Position numbers and translations under genes: made by a program. The notes beneath the pieces are model-generated. The model searched no databases. It was not told the DNA's origin and saw only the letters and a program-made list of their open reading frames with translations. Shown in pieces: positions 40,336-48,902 of a stretch of DNA of 64,000 nt (its first letter is position 1; each line of letters starts with the position of its first letter). The stretch is from Chromobacterium sinusclupearum (GTDB lineage: Bacteria > Pseudomonadota > Gammaproteobacteria > Burkholderiales > Chromobacteriaceae). The stretch lies in NCBI RefSeq assembly GCF_002902845.1, contig NZ_PPTF01000098.1, positions 24,118 through 88,117 on the forward strand, read 5' to 3'.

Positions 40336-41004
40336 ATGCCCTCCCTCAGCGCCCTTCTCATCAGCGGCAGCATGATGCTGCCGACGCAAGCCCTGCCCGA
40401 TCTGCAACACACCGAATGGCGGCTGCAATCGCCCGCCCAGGCCGCTCCGCTGCCGACGCTGAGCATCGCCGATGGCGGCATCAGCGGCTTCGCCGGCTGC
40501 AATCGCTTCACCCTGGGCATAGACCATGACGGCAAGCACCAGGTAGCCACCACCCGCATGGCCTGCGCGCCAGAAACCATGCAGCGCGAACAGGCGCTGC
40601 TGAAACTGCTGGGCGCGCCGTTCCGGCTGCTGCCGTCCGATGACCGCCAGCACCTGACCTTGCGGGCCGGCAAAACCGAATACCGCTTCGAACGGATCGA
40701 CGCCGCGGCGGCGCAGGCCGCTATCGCCGCCAAACCGGCCGCAGCGGCATGGCAGCCCGCGCCCGGAGAGCAATACTGGTACGTCACCAGCGGCGCCTGC
40801 GCCAGCGGGCCCTGCCTGCAGCTGCGCAATCGCGAAGACCAGCCATGGCAGAGCTATGCCGGCGCCATCAGCGGCTTTCAACCCGAGCCAGGCCACCGCT
40901 ACTACCTGAAACTGCAGGGCGAGCCGGCGGCCGATGGCGGCCAGCCGACGCTGCAACTGGTCAAGGTGATCTATCAGGAAACGGTCACGCCGATAGCCGA
41001 TTGA
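40336..41004 (+). CDS. META and DUF4377 domain protein, paralogue 1
   Basis: 222 residues. A short hydrophobic N-terminus (LSALLISGSMMLPTQA) may be a signal peptide. The META domain (about 22-115) is seen as DLQHTEWRLQ, SGFAGCNRFTLG and TTRMACAPETMQREQALLKLL, the HslJ-like fold. The second half (about 130-220) has the DUF4377 pattern: QYWYVTSGACASGPCLQLRN, WQSYAGAISGFQPEPGHRYYL and VKVIYQETV. HslJ-type proteins are envelope stress or drug-tolerance factors; DUF4377 is uncharacterised. It is tandem with a lipoprotein paralogue 54 bases downstream. Confidence 0.85.
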   Translation: MPSLSALLISGSMMLPTQALPDLQHTEWRLQSPAQAAPLPTLSIADGGISGFAGCNRFTLGIDHDGKHQVATTRMACAPETMQREQALLKLLGAPFRLLPSDDRQHLTLRAGKTEYRFERIDAAAAQAAIAAKPAAAAWQPAPGEQYWYVTSGACASGPCLQLRNREDQPWQSYAGAISGFQPEPGHRYYLKLQGEPAADGGQPTLQLVKVIYQETVTPIAD

Positions 41005-41058
41005 CGGAACCCACGGCGCGCGGCGGCGTCTGACTTCCATTTACATTAGGAAAATACG

Positions 41059-41727
41059 ATGAACCATCGCCTGATCCTGTCCGCCCTGGCGGCGGCCCTG
41101 CTGGCTGGTTGCGCCGGCATCCAAGGCCCCGCCGGCTCTGCCGCAGCGCCCACGCTGTCCCAGTTGCAAGGCGAGTGGAAGCAGCTGGATGCCGGCCCGG
41201 CCGCCGCCAGCTTGCAGATCGCCGAGCAGCGGCTGTCGATCAAGGCCGGTTGCAACGGCATGTTCGGCCCGGCCACGCTGGAAGACGGCAAGCTGCGCGC
41301 CAAGCCGCTGGCCGCCACCATGATGATGTGCCCGCCGGAGGCGATGCAGCGCGACGCCGCGCTGAGCCGCCAGCTGGAAGCGGGCATGCCGGTGCGGCTG
41401 GAACAGGGTCAGTTGCTGCTCGGCGAAGGCAAGGACGCCATGCGCTTTGAAAAGCTGCCGCAAGGCGAGATCAAGTTCATCTACGTCGCCGCCGAGCGCA
41501 AGCCATGCAGCGGCGTCGCGCCGATGCAATGCCTGCAGGTGCGGGCCGACAAGAACCAGCCGTGGCAGCTGCATTACGGCGAGATCGAAGGCTTCCAGCC
41601 GGAACCCGGCGTGGCCTACCGCCTGCGCGTCAAGGAAGTGAAGGTGAACAATCCGCCGGCCGATGCCTCATCCATCCGCTGGATTCTGGACATGGTGGTG
41701 GAGCAGGAAGTGGTGAAGCAGCCCTGA
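41059..41727 (+). CDS. META and DUF4377 domain lipoprotein, paralogue 2
   Basis: 222 residues. Signal with lipobox LLAGCAG (Cys at about 17) predicts a lipoprotein. The META domain shows LQGEWKQL, IKAGCNGMFGPATLEDGKL and TMMMCPPEAMQRDAALSRQL; the DUF4377 half shows FIYVAAERKPCSGVAPMQCLQVRA, WQLHYGEIEGFQPEPGVAYRL and LDMVVEQEVV. Layout and length equal the gene just upstream, so this is a tandem duplication, but here the product is lipidated. Function unknown beyond the HslJ-like fold. Confidence 0.88.
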   Translation: MNHRLILSALAAALLAGCAGIQGPAGSAAAPTLSQLQGEWKQLDAGPAAASLQIAEQRLSIKAGCNGMFGPATLEDGKLRAKPLAATMMMCPPEAMQRDAALSRQLEAGMPVRLEQGQLLLGEGKDAMRFEKLPQGEIKFIYVAAERKPCSGVAPMQCLQVRADKNQPWQLHYGEIEGFQPEPGVAYRLRVKEVKVNNPPADASSIRWILDMVVEQEVVKQP

Positions 41728-41764
41728 GGGCCTGCTCCAATTCTGCTTGGCAGGATTTGAACCT

Positions 41765-41888
41765 GTAGGGCGGGCAAGGCCCAGAGGCCTTGCCCGTGTC
41801 ACCCCGGAAACGGAGCCGAAAGGCTTCAGACGCTGGCTCGGCCATAAGCGCTGCCGCGCGGGCAAGGCCTGCGGCCGGCCCGCCCTAC
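41765..41888. repeat. REP-like repeat bounded by GTAGGGCGGGC
   Basis: The 124-bp stretch begins GTAGGGCGGGC and ends with the inverse GCCCGCCCTAC. Inside it is a perfect 10-bp hairpin, GGGCAAGGCC/GGCCTTGCCC (41772-41795). Similar GTAGGGCGG units recur at 49963-50192. It may also terminate the META gene transcript. Confidence 0.65.
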
Positions 41889-41980
41889 TTGGCTTTGCAT
41901 CCGCTGCATGGATGCGTCCAAAACGGATCACCGCCCCCGCTCTGCTACAATCGCGGCATTGAAATTGCAGGAGGCCTGCC

Positions 41981-42802
41981 ATGAGCCTGATTCCCGAAAT
42001 CAAACCCCAGCAATCGCTGGAGCTGCTCAAAGAGCTGCACATCGTCACCCGCGACGGCAAGATCAACCAGGACACCCGCCGCAAGCTGAAGCAGGTCTAC
42101 CACCTGTATCAGTTCATCGAACCGCTGATGGCCGACGTGCTGGAGAAAAAGGGCGCGATGACGCTGGCTGACCACGGCGCCGGCAAGTCCTACCTCGGTT
42201 TCATCCTGTATGACCTGTTCCTGAAGGACAAGGCCGCGGGCCATGTTTACGGCGTGGAAACCCGGCAAGAGCTGGTAGACAAATCGCGCGCGCTAGCCGA
42301 GCGCCTGGGCTTCGAGCGCATGGGCTTTCTGAACCTGACGGTGGAGCAGTCGATCACTTCGACCGAGCTGCCGGAGCAGGTGGACATCATCACCGCGCTG
42401 CACGCCTGCAACACCGCCACCGACGACGCCATCCGCTTCGCGCTGGCCAAGGACGCGCAATACATCGTGCTGGTGCCGTGCTGCCAGGCCGAGGTGGCTT
42501 CGGTGCTGCGCCAGAAGAAAAACGAGACCTTCGGCAAGACGCCGCTGTCCGAGCTGTGGCGCCATCCCATCCACACCCGCGAATTCGGCAGCCAACTGAC
42601 CAATGTGCTGCGCTGCCTGCAGCTGGAGGCGCGCGGCTACCAGTTGACGGTTACCGAGCTGGTGGGCTGGGAACACTCGATGAAGAACGAGCTGATCATC
42701 GCCAAGAAAACCGGCAAGGGCAAAGCCAGCGCGCGCGAGCGCCAGCTGGCCATTCTGGAGGAACTGAACCTGATGGACCTGCGCGAGCGCTTCGCCTACT
42801 GA
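41981..42802 (+). CDS. Class I methyltransferase of the METTL25/Methyltransf_32 type
   Basis: 273 residues. An N-terminal helical part precedes the SAM motif LADHGAGKSYLGFILYD (about 63-79). Then come VYGVETRQELVDKSRALAER, ALHACNTATDDAIRFAL (about 145-160) and VLVPCCQAEVAS. The pairing of GxGKSYLGF with the HACxxATD and VPCCQ segments is typical of the METTL25-like family, which may methylate RNA or protein. Start ATG 41981 has AGGAGG upstream. It stands alone between REP-like repeats and the convergent chemoreceptor gene, with no other clue to the target. Confidence 0.82.
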   Translation: MSLIPEIKPQQSLELLKELHIVTRDGKINQDTRRKLKQVYHLYQFIEPLMADVLEKKGAMTLADHGAGKSYLGFILYDLFLKDKAAGHVYGVETRQELVDKSRALAERLGFERMGFLNLTVEQSITSTELPEQVDIITALHACNTATDDAIRFALAKDAQYIVLVPCCQAEVASVLRQKKNETFGKTPLSELWRHPIHTREFGSQLTNVLRCLQLEARGYQLTVTELVGWEHSMKNELIIAKKTGKGKASARERQLAILEELNLMDLRERFAY

Positions 42803-42823
42803 CCGCCATGGGACCGGCGCCGC

Positions 42824-44452
42824 TTACAGCCGGAAGCGCGCCGTGACGCTTTGCAGCGCGTGCGACAGCGCGTTGAGCTGGCTGGACGTGGTGGCCAGCT
42901 CTTCCACTGTGGCGCTGTTGGACTCCGCCATTTGCGATACCTGCTCCATGTTCTGAGCCAGGCTCAGGCTGGCGGTGCGCTGCTCGCCCAGCGCGCCGGT
43001 GATGGTGGAAATGGTATCGACGATGGACAAGGTGCTGCCTTCGATCTCGCCCATGGAGTCGCTGGCCTCGCGCGCGCTGCCGCTGACGGTTTCCACGCTG
43101 GACAAGCTCTGCTCCATGCTGCCCACCACCTTCTCCACCCCTTGCTGGATGGCGGAAATCATCTGCGTGATTTCCTGGGCCGAGCTGGCGGTGCGCTCGG
43201 CCAGCTTGCGCACCTCGTCCGCCACCACTGCGAAACCGCGGCCCATCTCACCGGCGCGCGCCGCCTCGATGGCCGCATTCAGCGCCAGCAGATTGGTCTG
43301 GTCCGCCACATCGCGGATCACCGTGACGATATTGCCGATGCGCTGCACCTCGCCGGTCAGCGTGCGCATTTCTTCCGATGTCGCAGCCACCGCCTCGCTG
43401 ACAGAATGAATCTTGCCGACCGAGGCCTGCACCGCGCGTCCGCCGCGCGAGGCCAGCTGGCCGGCCTCCTTGGCCTGGCGCGCCGCCGCCTCGGAGTTAT
43501 CCGCCACATGGTTGATGCTGACCGTCAGTTCCTCTATGGTGGCGGCCGCCTCCGCCGTGGCCTCGGACTGGCGCTGGGCGCCGGTGGCCACTTGCTGCGC
43601 CATGCTGGCCAGCTCATGGGCGGAGTCCGACACCTGGCTGGCATTGTTTTGGATGCTGGAAACCACCTCCCGCAAACCCTTGCGCATGTTCTGGATATTG
43701 CGGGCGATTTCCACCGCCTCATCGCGCGACTCCGGCAAGGCCTCATCCGCGCCGCTCAGGTCGCCCTGCTCGATATGCCGCACCAGCGCCACGGATTTGC
43801 GCAAGGGCGTGGTGACCAGATTGGCGATGGTCAAGGCGATGGCCACGGCCACCAGCACCGCCAGTCCGGCGGAAACCAGCATGATGGACAAAGCCTGGCT
43901 GTACGCGGATTTGCTTTCGTCCAGCGCCTGTTGCACCTTGTCATGCTGATAGGCGGTCAATTCATCCAGCTGCTGCAGGAAGGCGTCGATGCTGGGAGCG
44001 AAGCGTTTTTCCAGAAAGGCCTGGGCTTCAGCGTTCTTGTTGGCTCTGGCCAGCGCGTACAAAGGCTCATATAACGGCGTCAAGGCCTCGCGCGCCTGGA
44101 TGGCTTTGGCGAAGACTTCCCGCCCCTTCGGGGAAACCAACGCTTTGTCCAACTCAGCCAACACGGCGGTATTCTGCGTCTTCAAACCCTCGATCTTGGC
44201 AATGCTGGCCTCGATGTCCGACGCTTTCGTCTCGATGATCGCATCGCGCATCAATCTGGAGATATTCAAGGTGGAGACGATCAGCTTGTTGCACATTTCC
44301 ACCTTGGGGTAGCGATTGCCGGTGATTTCTTCCTGCCTGTCTCGTATCGCATTCAACTTGAGAATGGCGGAAATCACGATGGCGATCAGAATCAGAATCA
44401 GCAAGCCATAGCCTGCCAGTAGCTTTTGCTTGACGGTAAGCTGGGATAGCAT
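42824..44452 (-). CDS. Methyl-accepting chemotaxis protein with 4HB ligand domain
   Basis: 542 residues from ATG 44452 (GAGAGGAAA upstream). A first membrane helix (about 10-31), a periplasmic four-helix-bundle sensor (about 32-188), a second helix (about 190-213), a HAMP domain (about 214-266) and a long signalling coiled coil follow. The hairpin tip that binds CheA/CheW is NAAIEAARAGEMGRGFAVVA with VADEVRKLAERT. No CheR-binding pentapeptide is present at the C-terminus (it ends VTARFRL). The ligand is unknown. Confidence 0.95.
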   Translation of the reverse strand: MLSQLTVKQKLLAGYGLLILILIAIVISAILKLNAIRDRQEEITGNRYPKVEMCNKLIVSTLNISRLMRDAIIETKASDIEASIAKIEGLKTQNTAVLAELDKALVSPKGREVFAKAIQAREALTPLYEPLYALARANKNAEAQAFLEKRFAPSIDAFLQQLDELTAYQHDKVQQALDESKSAYSQALSIMLVSAGLAVLVAVAIALTIANLVTTPLRKSVALVRHIEQGDLSGADEALPESRDEAVEIARNIQNMRKGLREVVSSIQNNASQVSDSAHELASMAQQVATGAQRQSEATAEAAATIEELTVSINHVADNSEAAARQAKEAGQLASRGGRAVQASVGKIHSVSEAVAATSEEMRTLTGEVQRIGNIVTVIRDVADQTNLLALNAAIEAARAGEMGRGFAVVADEVRKLAERTASSAQEITQMISAIQQGVEKVVGSMEQSLSSVETVSGSAREASDSMGEIEGSTLSIVDTISTITGALGEQRTASLSLAQNMEQVSQMAESNSATVEELATTSSQLNALSHALQSVTARFRL

Positions 44453-44672
44453 GGTTTCCTCTCCGATACGCCGGCGGCACATTCCTCAGGGCGTGCTTAG
44501 CACCGCGTACTACCACGCCTGTCAGCTTGCAACATAGTCGCTAGGCGGTGGCGGCGCAAAATAAAACCCCTTGCCGCCTATTCGCAACGACGGGAAATGG
44601 CGCATTCCCCCTTACTTTCACAGAGCCATTGCCTAAGCTCAAACCAGTGACCGAGCAAACGGGAGAGTGCGG

Positions 44673-45494
44673 ATGCAAGTGGCGGAGATCTTCGACAAGG
44701 CGTCGGGCAAGCTGCCGATGGTGCCCAAGGTGGTGCAGGAGCTGATGGCCAGCTTCCACCGCAACGACATCAATATCGGCGAAATCACCAATATGGTGAT
44801 GCATGACCAGGTGCTGAGCGCGCGCGTGCTGCGGCTGGCCAATAGCGCCCGCTTCGGCAGCAGCCGGCGCATCGGCTCGCTGGACGACGCCGTGGTGCTG
44901 CTGGGCTTCGACAACCTCCGGGTGCTGGTCATCGCTTCCGGCATCACCGGCGCCACGCTGGGCATCACCGGCTTCGACATGAAGGCTTTCTGGCTGCGCT
45001 GCTTCGCCATGGCCAATACCTGCAAGCTGTTGGCCAAGCTGTGCGGACTGGACCCGCAGCTGGGCTATACCTGCGGCCTGCTGTCGAATATCGGCGAACT
45101 GGTGCTGTTCGTCGCCGTGCCGGAACAGGCGCAGCAGATCGACCGCATCGTCGCCGGCGGCACCGACCGCATCGCGGCGGAGCGCATGCTGCTGGGCATG
45201 GACCTGACGGTGTTGGGCGCCGAACTGGCCCGGCGCTGGAATTTCCCGGACGAAATCCAGGAGGCCATCCTGAACCAGCACGATCTGCTGAACGAGGACG
45301 CCTCGCCGTTCGCGCTGCTGTTAGGGTTGACCAGCTGCATCGTCTCCGGCTTCCGCCACGGCATGCCGACCGAAGACATGCTGGCCAGCCTGCCGGAACG
45401 GGTGCTGGAGCGGCTCAATCTGGACAGCGAGCGCATGGAAGCCTCGATCGAACAGCTGCAGCAGGCCAGCACGCTGGTGGACGAATTGTTCTAA
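44673..45494 (+). CDS. HDOD domain signalling protein
   Basis: 273 residues from ATG 44673, which has GGGAGA 8 bases upstream (a GTG six bases earlier is also in frame). The HDOD fold is seen throughout: LPMVPKVVQELMASF, EITNMVMHDQVLSARVLRLA, SARFGSSRRIGSLDDAVVLLG and ANTCKLLAKLCGLDPQLGYT. HDOD proteins are non-catalytic relatives of HD phosphohydrolases found in motility, c-di-GMP and stress pathways. It is divergent from the chemoreceptor gene, but a shared function is only suggestive. Confidence 0.9.
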   Translation: MQVAEIFDKASGKLPMVPKVVQELMASFHRNDINIGEITNMVMHDQVLSARVLRLANSARFGSSRRIGSLDDAVVLLGFDNLRVLVIASGITGATLGITGFDMKAFWLRCFAMANTCKLLAKLCGLDPQLGYTCGLLSNIGELVLFVAVPEQAQQIDRIVAGGTDRIAAERMLLGMDLTVLGAELARRWNFPDEIQEAILNQHDLLNEDASPFALLLGLTSCIVSGFRHGMPTEDMLASLPERVLERLNLDSERMEASIEQLQQASTLVDELF

Positions 45495-45577
45495 GGGCCG
45501 CATTCCGGCGCCGCTGGCCTTGGCAACAAGAGCATGGCGGCCCGCCGCCTCTCTTGAAGCGCCGCTAAGCGCCGACG

Positions 45578-45613
45578 CAAAAACGCCGCCGGGCCTCACG
45601 GCGCGGCGGCGTT
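45578..45613 (-). terminator. Terminator after the RNB exoribonuclease gene
   Basis: On the minus strand, stem AACGCCGCC/GGCGGCGTT followed by TTTTTGCG, 20 bases after the stop. The 5'-flanking 45495-45577 holds no gene. Confidence 0.85.
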
Positions 45614-45632
45614 GTCTCGCAGTGATGAGGGA

Positions 45633-47507
45633 TCAACCCTCCTCGTCGTCGGTTTCCGCCTCGACATGGTCCAGGCGGCCGGTGTAGCGCAGTTCTACCT
45701 CCTGCGTCAGCAAATCCACCTTCACCACCGACAGCTGCACGCGGTCGCCGCGGGCGAGTTCCGGCAAGCCCGGGATGCGCAGGCGCAGCGGCAGGCCATC
45801 GATGCGCACTAGGTCTTCCTTGATCACGGTGGCGGTCGGCGCGGTGATGTTTTCCTGCAGCAGATACTTCAGGCACCAGTAATGCTCCATCTTGTCCTGG
45901 AAGGACAGATAGGCGCCGTAGGTGGCGTCGAAATCGCGCAGGATGGCGAACAGCATGGCGTCGCCCTGAGGGAACAGCGGCTTCTCGCCGCGTATCATCG
46001 CCGCCAGCTGGCGCTGGTTGATGAAGTCGCTGGCGCGCCTGAGCGGCGAGGTGCTCCAGGCGTACTGCGCCACGCCCAGGCCCATGTGCGGCTCCGGGCG
46101 GGTGGTCATGCGCACCTTGCCCATGCTCTGGGCGCGGTACATGGCCGGAATGTCGGCCTCGGCCAGCATGCGGCCCCACTCGCTGTTGGCCAGGATCATC
46201 AGCTCGGACACCAGCTTGTCCATCGGCGCGCCGCGTTTGCGGATGGTGATGGTTACATGGCCATCGCTCACGTCGATGTTGTAGTCGTGCTGCACCGGGC
46301 GCGTCGGGTCGTATTTGCCGCGGCGCTTCTCCAGCGCCTCGGCGAACTGCCACAGCCACACCAGCTCGCGCTTGAACGGGTAGTCCACGCCCGGATCGTT
46401 GGCCAGCGTCTCTTCGTTGAACACCTGCTCCAGCTCGGCATGGCGCAGGTTGGCGGCGATATGGACTTTTTCGATGCGGTTTTCAAAGGCCACCGGCTCG
46501 AATTCCGGCGTCACTTCGGCATACAAGGAAAACGCCGGGCAGTCGCGGCCTTCCTGCAGCGTGAACGCCTGCACCACATCGTCCGGCAGCATGGTGATCT
46601 TGTCGCCGGGGAAGTAGGCGGTGGACAGGCGCGACAGCACCATCTTCTCGATGTCCGAGTCCACCGGCACGCCCAGCGTGGGCGCGGCGATGTGGATGCC
46701 GACGCGCTTGTTGCCGTTGGGCAGGTCTTCCACCGACAAGGCATCGTCGATTTCGGTCGTGTTGGCGTCGTCGATGGAGAAAGCGCGCGCGCTGGAAACC
46801 GACAGCTCCGGCAGCGCGTCCGGCGGGGCGTACTTGCCGAAGCCGGCGCCTTTGGGGAAGTACTCCATCAGGAAGCCGGCCATCAGGTAGTCCGGCACCG
46901 ACGGGATGCCGCCCACCTTGTCGGCCAGCCGCAGCGGCGGCAGGCCGGTTTCGCGCGAGGCCTGGTCGAAAGCCTTGAATTCCAGCGTGTTCTTGTCCGG
47001 CTTCCACAGCAGCTGCATCAGTTGTGAACGGATGGCTTCCGGCAGCGCGCCCGCCTTCAACTCAGACACCCAGCCGTCGATCTGCTCCTGCTCGCGCTTC
47101 TTGCGTTCGATGCCGGCCAGCGCGGCCTGCAGCGCATCCTGCGGCGCCTTCTTGTAGCGGCCCTTGCCCTTCTTGTAGAAGTACATCGGCGCGCCGTGCA
47201 GGCGGCCGATCAGCGCGGCGGCCTCGACGGCGGACGGCTCATGGCCGAAGTAGTCGGCGGCCAGATCCTGGTAGCCGAATTCGTCGTCCGGGCTGCATTC
47301 CCACAGGAAATCCAGGTCGATGTCGGCCGCCAGCTTGTCGGCGGCCGGCAAAAAGTCCGCCAGCGGCGAATTGAATTCCAGGAACACGTTGGCGCTTTTG
47401 ATCTTGGCGCGCTTGCCGTGCTGGGTATCCACCTGCAGGCTGGCGTCGCTGCGCGACACAATGCTGCCAACCTTGAAACTGCCGCTTTCTTCGTAAAAAA
47501 CGTTCAT
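45633..47507 (-). CDS. RNB-domain exoribonuclease (RNase II/R type)
   Basis: 624 residues from ATG 47507 (MNVFYEESGSFKVG). The N-terminal RNA-binding part covers about 1-250. The RNB catalytic domain (about 270-560) shows the metal-binding acidic set in SIDDANTTEIDDALSVED, GIHIAAPTLGVP, YFPGDKITMLPDDV and, near the C-terminus, TTRPEPHMGLGVAQYAWSTS with the conserved Arg of the active site. A short S1-like end follows (about 570-624). It degrades RNA 3' to 5'. The open frame continues upstream for 39 codons into the MITE copy at 47581-47770; that extension is probably not native. Confidence 0.92.
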   Translation of the reverse strand: MNVFYEESGSFKVGSIVSRSDASLQVDTQHGKRAKIKSANVFLEFNSPLADFLPAADKLAADIDLDFLWECSPDDEFGYQDLAADYFGHEPSAVEAAALIGRLHGAPMYFYKKGKGRYKKAPQDALQAALAGIERKKREQEQIDGWVSELKAGALPEAIRSQLMQLLWKPDKNTLEFKAFDQASRETGLPPLRLADKVGGIPSVPDYLMAGFLMEYFPKGAGFGKYAPPDALPELSVSSARAFSIDDANTTEIDDALSVEDLPNGNKRVGIHIAAPTLGVPVDSDIEKMVLSRLSTAYFPGDKITMLPDDVVQAFTLQEGRDCPAFSLYAEVTPEFEPVAFENRIEKVHIAANLRHAELEQVFNEETLANDPGVDYPFKRELVWLWQFAEALEKRRGKYDPTRPVQHDYNIDVSDGHVTITIRKRGAPMDKLVSELMILANSEWGRMLAEADIPAMYRAQSMGKVRMTTRPEPHMGLGVAQYAWSTSPLRRASDFINQRQLAAMIRGEKPLFPQGDAMLFAILRDFDATYGAYLSFQDKMEHYWCLKYLLQENITAPTATVIKEDLVRIDGLPLRLRIPGLPELARGDRVQLSVVKVDLLTQEVELRYTGRLDHVEAETDDEEG

Positions 47508-47580
47508 CAAAACATGCCAGGCCGTTGAATTTAAGGGCGGATTATAGCAGTTCGCCCCACCTGCTGGCGCGGCATCTTGC

Positions 47581-47770
47581 CTAGGGGCTGTTGACGTTTG
47601 GTGAGCGGTCGAGCCGGGATGCATTTTGTGACGAATCGAGGCGTTTCGCGCGCCGCATAGTCATTCTCTGCCAGCGCGGAACAACGAAGAGTCTGCGCGA
47701 AAGGCGCCCCGCCCTGCGGGTTTGGCGTAGCTCAAACGCGATCCACTCACCAAACGTCAACAGCCCCTAG
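47581..47770. mobile_element. MITE-like element, copy 2 (190 bp)
   Basis: Perfect inverted ends beginning CTAGGGGCTGTTGACGTTTG, matching over 25 bp, with CTAG at each extreme. The interior is the inverted, internally deleted counterpart of the copy at 313-584: it keeps the GCATTTTG-to-GCGGGTTTGG side and the CAAACGCGATC end but lacks about 80 central bases. It lies 73 bases upstream of the RNB gene and supplies an ATG that reads in frame into it. No transposase is encoded. Confidence 0.82.
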
Positions 47771-47784
47771 GCGCGCGGCAGATT

Positions 47785-47816
47785 CAAAAAACAAGACCCC
47801 CGCGCAAAGGCGGGGG
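47785..47816 (-). terminator. Terminator after the Tsx-like porin gene
   Basis: On the minus strand, stem GCCCCCGCC region (7 bp, CCCCCGC/GCGGGGG) followed by TCTTGTTTTTTG. A further hairpin (CCAAGGC/GCCTTGG type) lies just before it at about 47840-47865. Confidence 0.75.
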
Positions 47817-47875
47817 CAGACAGGGGCGGCAAGCCGCCAGCCAAGGCCCGCATTGGGCGGCCTTGGCGCTTCTTA

Positions 47876-48655
47876 TTAGAAGTTGTACTTGACGGTGTAG
47901 ATCATCGCGTTTTCGTTGCCGGCGATGCCCAGCTTATTCACAGCGTAGCGGTACTGCAGGCCAGCGGTGAAAGACTTAGTCGGGTTCCACCACAGGGAAA
48001 CCGCGCCATTCTGGCCAGTGCGCTTCTGCACGGTGCCGCCCGGCTGAGCCACAGTGGTAAAGTAGTCGGAGCGATCAAACTCGGTTTCATGCCACTGGGT
48101 CACGGCAAACGGCTGGCCGAAAGCGGTGAAGTCGAAGCCTGCCACGTAACCGGCCATCCAGCCGTTACGATGGGCGCCAGTTTGCCATTTCAGTTCTTGG
48201 TGCATGCCCAGGAACGGCTTGAACCATACTTTGCCAAAGGACAGGTCGGTGCCCAGACCCAGCACGCGGTTCTGATCGAAGAAGTTGTAGCCACGAGTAT
48301 CGTATACGTGGGTGTACAGCTTAACCGGCACGCCGCCTACATCGGTGATGTTGAAACGCGCAACTACCTTGGTGGTGTAGCGACGATCGCCAGCCGGCAT
48401 TTCCTTGTCGTTACGGTTCCAGTTTTCCAGATCGAAGAAACCATACAGATCGCCCCAGGAACGGCCCATGCCACCTTCAGCTTCCAGATACTGGAAGTTG
48501 CGTTTGGCGCCAAACGGCGCAGCCTGAGTCTTTTCCAGCGTGCTATCAGACCAGTTCAGCTGGTTGAAGCTGACATTGCTGAAAGTGTAATCGGCGTGAG
48601 CCAGAGTAGAGGCGGCCAACAAAGACAAGGCCAGCAGCGACTTGCGAGTATTCAT
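47876..48655 (-). CDS. Tsx/OmpK-like nucleoside-specific outer-membrane channel
   Basis: 259 residues from ATG 48655, with a GGTGA-containing site; a Met three codons earlier is the alternative. The signal peptide ends LAHA. The mature protein is an aromatic-rich beta-barrel, with strands such as YTFSNVSFNQLNWSD, SWGDLYGFFDLENWN and WMAGYVAGFDF, and ends in the terminal aromatic signature YTVKYNF. Length and the GDLYGFFDLE stretch fit the Tsx/OmpK channel family, which admits nucleosides in enterics. It has a clear promoter and a leader of about 55 bases. Confidence 0.88.
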   Translation of the reverse strand: MNTRKSLLALSLLAASTLAHADYTFSNVSFNQLNWSDSTLEKTQAAPFGAKRNFQYLEAEGGMGRSWGDLYGFFDLENWNRNDKEMPAGDRRYTTKVVARFNITDVGGVPVKLYTHVYDTRGYNFFDQNRVLGLGTDLSFGKVWFKPFLGMHQELKWQTGAHRNGWMAGYVAGFDFTAFGQPFAVTQWHETEFDRSDYFTTVAQPGGTVQKRTGQNGAVSLWWNPTKSFTAGLQYRYAVNKLGIAGNENAMIYTVKYNF

Positions 48656-48715
48656 TTGTTTCACCAGACTATTTTCGTGTAGTAAGCAGCCGACAAGCGT
48701 CGGCGAGCGCCGCGC

Positions 48716-48744
48716 AGAATAGTCTCTGAAATGGCCTTGTGCAA
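48716..48744 (-). promoter_or_regulatory. Strong sigma-70 promoter of the Tsx-like porin
   Basis: On the minus strand -35 TTGCAC and -10 TATTCT with an ideal 17-base spacer, about 60 bases upstream of the porin ATG. A small GCCGAC/GTCGGC hairpin follows in the leader. Confidence 0.7.
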
Positions 48745-48845
48745 ACGATTTGTCACACTTCTGTCGCTTTTTTGCAAAGAAATTTGTTTTTTCTGTAGCG
48801 AAATGACGTCAGAATTACAAATTGTTGGCTTAATGCCACACGAGA

Positions 48846-48865
48846 TTATCTCCACGTGGAGATAA
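48846..48865. promoter_or_regulatory. Perfect 20-bp palindrome, candidate operator
   Basis: TTATCTCCACGTGGAGATAA is fully self-complementary with a CACGTG centre. It lies about 100 bases upstream of the -35 of the porin promoter and 38 bases beyond the stop of the alkyltransferase-like gene. It has no T tract, so it looks like a dimeric regulator site rather than a terminator. Confidence 0.55.
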
Positions 48866-48902
48866 GTATCTGAGCCAGCGCCGCTTTCTGGTTTGTTTCA
48901 GG

